A stretch of DNA of 37,871 bases. It comes from an uncultured Methylococcaceae bacterium (GTDB lineage: Bacteria; Pseudomonadota; Gammaproteobacteria; Methylococcales; Methylococcaceae). The position numbers and the translations under genes were made by a program. The stretch spans positions 1-37,871 of the forward strand of contig CAIZPP010000069.1 of the NCBI GenBank assembly GCA_903934875.1. Direction: 5' to 3'. Positions 35,693-37,871 of this stretch are shown here, in pieces. The notes beneath the pieces are model-generated. The model searched no databases. It saw only the letters and a program-made list of their open reading frames with translations, and was not told where the DNA came from. Positions within the stretch are counted from its first letter, which is position 1. Every line of letters starts with the position of its first letter.

Positions 35693-35977
35693 ATGACTAG
35701 GGCAGAATTCATTTCCCGGCTGGCCGATAGGCTCGGCCACCTGCCAGCCGAGGAAGTCAAGGCGGCGGTGCTGGCGATCACCGACCGGATGGGCCACGCA
35801 TTGCAGAACGGGGAGCGGGTGGAAATTCGCGGGTTCGGCGGGTTTTCGCTGCACCGCCGCCCACCGAGGGTTGGGCGCAACCCTAAGACCGGGGAGGCTG
35901 TTGAATTGCCAGCGCGGTTCGCCGTCCACTTCAAGCCCGGGAAGGAACTCAAGGAACGGGTGTATGGCGCCCCGTGA
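35693..35977 (+). CDS. ihfB: Integration host factor beta-type DNA-bending protein
   Basis: 94 aa. HU/IHF fold: [20 protein letters not shown], then [40 protein letters not shown], where the RNPKTGE beta-arm with its intercalating proline and the GFGSF-like turn are typical of IhfB. It binds and bends DNA, and IHF is a frequent cofactor for iteron origins and transposition. GGAG lies 8 nt before ATG 35693. No alpha subunit is present in the window, so it may act as a homodimer or pair with a chromosomal IhfA. Confidence 0.9.
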   Translation: MTRAEFISRLADRLGHLPAEEVKAAVLAITDRMGHALQNGERVEIRGFGGFSLHRRPPRVGRNPKTGEAVELPARFAVHFKPGKELKERVYGAP

Positions 35978-36086
35978 TTGACCCGCCCAGAAGACAGGTG
36001 CATGCAAGGCATAAATAACATTTGAATGGTGACTCATGGGAAAAGCCAGCAATAAAAAAAGGGCATGATTCAATTTGCCAAGTATC

Positions 36087-36175
36087 AGGGTAACACTTTT
36101 TCCAGCGCTCAAATGGCTCTAGCCCACGAAACTAAAGGCTTTGTCCTTGTGGTGCTTTGCCAAAAGTGTAACCCT
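36087..36175. repeat. Imperfect 14-bp inverted repeat, 89 bp end to end
   Basis: AGGGTAACACTTTT at 36087-36100 and its near reverse complement AAAAGTGTAACCCT at 36162-36175 differ at one position. No clear target duplication flanks it. It fills most of the 306-bp gap between the ihfB-like gene and the secreted-protein gene and may be a degraded small mobile element. Confidence 0.4.
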
Positions 36176-36284
36176 CGTTTGAACCACGCCCAAATTTACG
36201 GAACAATGACGCTCGTCCCTGTCCAAACTCTGGAGTAGGGGTAACCTGTAGCCAATCGCATCGTTTAGCCAACTGAGAGCCGCC

Positions 36285-37079
36285 ATGAAAAACCAATACA
36301 AATCCTACCTGGGTCTTCTCCTATCACTGGCCTCGCTTGCCGCAACCGCCAACGACAATGACGGCCACGCCGGACAGCTAGGCGTGACTTTCAGCAACTG
36401 CACCGAGTTCGCGGGCGTGGCCTCGGTGGACGTGGCCAAGGCACAGGCGCTCGTCCCCAGCCGTTACACGCTGTTCGCCGATGCCGGCGGCGCGAAGCTG
36501 GTCGTGCGGGTGTCCGATTGCGCGGGCATCAGCGTGAACGGGCGACATCCCCGGCCAGGCAGGGTGGCCCACATCGGGATCGAGGTCGTTTCGCCCGACG
36601 GCACCGGCACCGACCCCTTGACCTCCATCAACAACTACACGCTGACCTACGCCAGCAACGTCCCGGCCTTGGTGTCCGGCCTTGGCCTGTTCGGCGTGCC
36701 AGCCGTCTTTGATGCCGGTTTGGACTACGAGTACGCCCCGCCGACCGGCCCAAGCCAGCTTTACGCGTCGGTCTCGCCGGAAAACGGCAACTCTCCGACT
36801 TGGTTCCTGTACGGAACCGTCACGAACCCGACCTACCCCAGCCCCTTCCTGGCAAACTGGTGGTATTCCCCTATGAATACCTGGCCTCACAGCGGCGAGG
36901 TCAAAATGGCGACCACCTTCCCGACCATTTACTTCGACTTCACCTCCACGGTCTCCTTTTACACGTCGCGTAGTAACTTGATAGGACTGCTGATTGGCGG
37001 AAACACGGTGGCGAACTTTCCGGTCAGCTACCGCGGGCAGTACCAGACGGCGCAAATGACCGTAACCACCCTGCCTTGA
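36285..37079 (+). CDS. Secreted protein of unknown function
   Basis: 264 aa. A signal peptide is evident (basic MKNQYKSY, hydrophobic LGLLLSLASLA, probable cleavage near ATA-ND at 21-22). The mature part has two early Cys (FSNCTEF, VSDCAG) that may form a disulfide and repeated short beta-like stretches. The segment VDVAKAQALVPSRYTLF recalls acetoacetate-decarboxylase-like beta-barrel proteins, but this is a weak resemblance. It is followed by a hairpin that may terminate transcription. Exported to the periplasm or outside; no role proposed. Confidence 0.75.
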   Translation: MKNQYKSYLGLLLSLASLAATANDNDGHAGQLGVTFSNCTEFAGVASVDVAKAQALVPSRYTLFADAGGAKLVVRVSDCAGISVNGRHPRPGRVAHIGIEVVSPDGTGTDPLTSINNYTLTYASNVPALVSGLGLFGVPAVFDAGLDYEYAPPTGPSQLYASVSPENGNSPTWFLYGTVTNPTYPSPFLANWWYSPMNTWPHSGEVKMATTFPTIYFDFTSTVSFYTSRSNLIGLLIGGNTVANFPVSYRGQYQTAQMTVTTLP

Positions 37080-37096
37080 CGGACTTTCACTGCGGC

Positions 37097-37132
37097 CCCG
37101 CAGAACCAGTCCTTGACGGGCTGTTCTGCGGG
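37097..37132 (+). terminator. Perfect 10-bp hairpin after the secreted-protein gene
   Basis: CCCGCAGAAC (37097-37106) pairs perfectly with GTTCTGCGGG (37123-37132) around a 16-nt loop, 18 bp after the stop codon. There is no U-tract right after the stem, so termination may be partial or factor-dependent. The following stretch to 37376 contains no gene I can support. Confidence 0.5.
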
Positions 37133-37376
37133 AATCCAGCCACGCAAATCCGGGTTGTGTACGTTTTTAATGGGTGAGTTTGGGTTGCGCAAAACGGATA
37201 AAAACGCTCACAGGATTGTTGGCGTTCCCGGTCTTTTTGATGCCGGGGGAATTGCCGTTGGCGGTTAATACAGACAAGGGGGCCTGCTTTGCTTTGTCGC
37301 GATTACGGTTTACCTCAACAGTCATAAACGAACAAACCCGACCGGCATCCCGCGCTTAAAAAAATCCTATGGGACT

Positions 37377-37407
37377 TTGAGTCGTTTGTTTAAACGTACC
37401 CTATAAT
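37377..37407 (+). promoter_or_regulatory. Predicted promoter of the antitoxin gene
   Basis: A perfect TATAAT (37402-37407) lies 35 bp before the GTG start, with TTGAGT 19 bp further upstream as a suboptimal -35. An imperfect palindrome TAGCTAAAATGGCTA overlaps and follows the -10 and could be the autoregulatory operator expected of Phd/YefM antitoxins. Confidence 0.45.
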
Positions 37408-37442
37408 AGCTAAAATGGCTAATTGAACTTTGGAGTTTGCCC

Positions 37443-37718
37443 GTGATAACACTCACATCGACCGAGGCCCAAAATCGCTTTGGGGAAATCCTTGATGCCG
37501 CCCAGCGGGAGCCAATCACCATCACACGGCGTGGGCGACCGATGGCCTTCATCATCTCGCCAGAAGAACTCAAGAAGCTCTTTGCAAGCCAATCGAAGCG
37601 GGACGAGGCGGTTGCCGCCTATGAAGCCTACAGGCAAAGGATACGGCTAAACCCAAACCCTGCCGCCGACGAACTGACGGACGAAGACGTTAACCGGCTT
37701 GTCCATGAACTTCGATAA
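37443..37718 (+). CDS. Phd/YefM-family antitoxin
   Basis: 91 aa from GTG 37443 with GGAG 8 nt upstream. The N-terminal DNA-binding/dimer fold ITLTSTEAQNRFGEILDAAQ then REPITITRRGRPMAFIISPE is the classic Phd/YefM pattern. The C-terminal tail (about residues 65-91, acidic, ending DVNRLVHELR) would wrap around and neutralise a toxin. The next frame starts inside its last codons (ATG 37705), the usual coupling to a toxin gene, but that gene is cut by a transposon end 26 bp later. Confidence 0.88.
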   Translation: MITLTSTEAQNRFGEILDAAQREPITITRRGRPMAFIISPEELKKLFASQSKRDEAVAAYEAYRQRIRLNPNPAADELTDEDVNRLVHELR

Positions 37719-37767
37719 AAGGATCGTCATGGGGTTTGAAGTCCAACGGTACAGAAACGTACGCTAA
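37705..37767 (+). pseudogene. 5' stub of the partner toxin, interrupted by a Tn3-family end
   Basis: The frame overlapping the antitoxin stop reads MNFDKRIVM before the transposon terminus begins at 37731; the remaining codons to TAA 37767 (GFEVQRYRNVR) are transposon sequence. An opening like KRIVM fits the first beta strand of a PIN-domain toxin (RIVLDTN), but nine residues cannot prove the family. Confidence 0.55.
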
Positions 37768-37871
37768 GGACCGTCAATGTTTTCCGTTGGCTGGTTTAGC
37801 GGCCGGAGTTGCCCTTTCATTACCTGCTCTGCCAGTGTAAACGAGTAATCCCCGAGCACATTAATATGCCC
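37731..37871 (-). mobile_element. Left-hand end of a Tn3-family transposon (38-bp inverted repeat)
   Basis: The 38 bp at 37731-37768 begin GGGGTTTGAAGTCCAACGGT and end ACGCTAAG. They line up base for base in layout with the Tn3 terminal repeat (GGGGTCTGACGC... to ...ACGTTAAG), including the central GAAAC block. The transposase stop codon lies inside the repeat, as in other Tn3-family elements. The rest of the element is beyond the window. The 5 bp before it, GTCAT (37726-37730), should be duplicated at the far end. Confidence 0.88.
37764..37871 (-). CDS. tnpA: Tn3-family transposase TnpA, C-terminal end only
   Basis: A minus-strand frame entering from the right edge reads GHINVLGDYSFTLAEQVMKG then QLRPLNQPTENIDGP and stops at TAG 37764-37766. 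The HIN-hGdY-F ... LRPL ending is characteristic of Tn3-family transposase C-termini (HINLxGEYxF...LRPL). It is too short for the ORF to show the catalytic DDE residues. The matching 38-bp terminal repeat supports the call. Confidence 0.85.
   Translation of the reverse strand, partial: GHINVLGDYSFTLAEQVMKGQLRPLNQPTENIDGP

Noticed and set aside
37174-37359. Small frame with a hydrophobic stretch before the antitoxin
   Set aside because: Weak start, no recognisable signal peptide or motif; likely chance.

Overview
The window looks like a piece of an accessory replicon (plasmid or integrated plasmid) from a gammaproteobacterium. It carries an iteron origin with a Rep_3-type initiator, a decayed parA, an H-NS-like protein, a lone IHF-beta-type protein, a Phd/YefM antitoxin and the end of a Tn3-family transposon. 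The gammaproteobacterial assignment rests on the style of H-NS, IHF-beta, ArfB and SelO. A methanotroph or sulfur oxidiser (Methylococcales/Thiotrichales-like) is only a guess. No rRNA, tRNA or CRISPR array was seen.

Region 1 (1-2015, minus): a P1B-like P-type ATPase whose C-terminus runs off the left edge. It has the TGES, DKTG, HP and GDGIND motifs but lacks the Cys-Pro-Cys metal site.

Region 2 (2481-25679, minus): a compact run of 14 genes forming one natural-product locus. In transcription order: acyl carrier protein, ATP-grasp enzyme, GT-B glycosyltransferase, radical SAM/SPASM enzyme, GT2 glycosyltransferase, DUF1796-like protein, FAD oxidoreductase, a 110-bp MITE, stand-alone acyl-adenylating ligase, second acyl carrier protein, second GT2, two-module NRPS (C-A-PCP-C-A-PCP, A domains read as Gly and Tyr/Phe), O-carbamoyltransferase, PKS (KS-AT-ACP-TE, malonyl type, no reduction), and a methyltransferase-fold protein lacking its catalytic His. 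A sigma70-like promoter lies just upstream. A plausible scheme: the ligase loads an acyl starter on ACP2; the NRPS adds Gly then an aromatic residue; the PKS adds one malonate and releases the chain through its TE; glycosyltransferases, carbamoyltransferase and the redox/radical enzymes decorate it. No phosphopantetheinyl transferase, MbtH, exporter or regulator lies in the window. A ~30-bp motif recurs at four gene starts in this locus, and both A domains carry an in-frame insertion of heptameric repeats at the same place.

Region 3 (25930-29560): a dehydrogenase fragment, arfB, an unknown gene, the parA remnant, an AT-rich inverted repeat, nine iterons and rep.

Region 4 (29663-37871): cysC, a probable transposase fragment, a KirBac-type K+ channel, selO, an unknown coiled-coil protein (minus), hns-like, a small unknown gene, ihfB-like, a secreted protein of unknown function, and an antitoxin gene whose partner toxin is cut after about nine codons by the 38-bp terminal repeat of a Tn3-family transposon. 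The C-terminal codons of that transposon's transposase reach the right edge.
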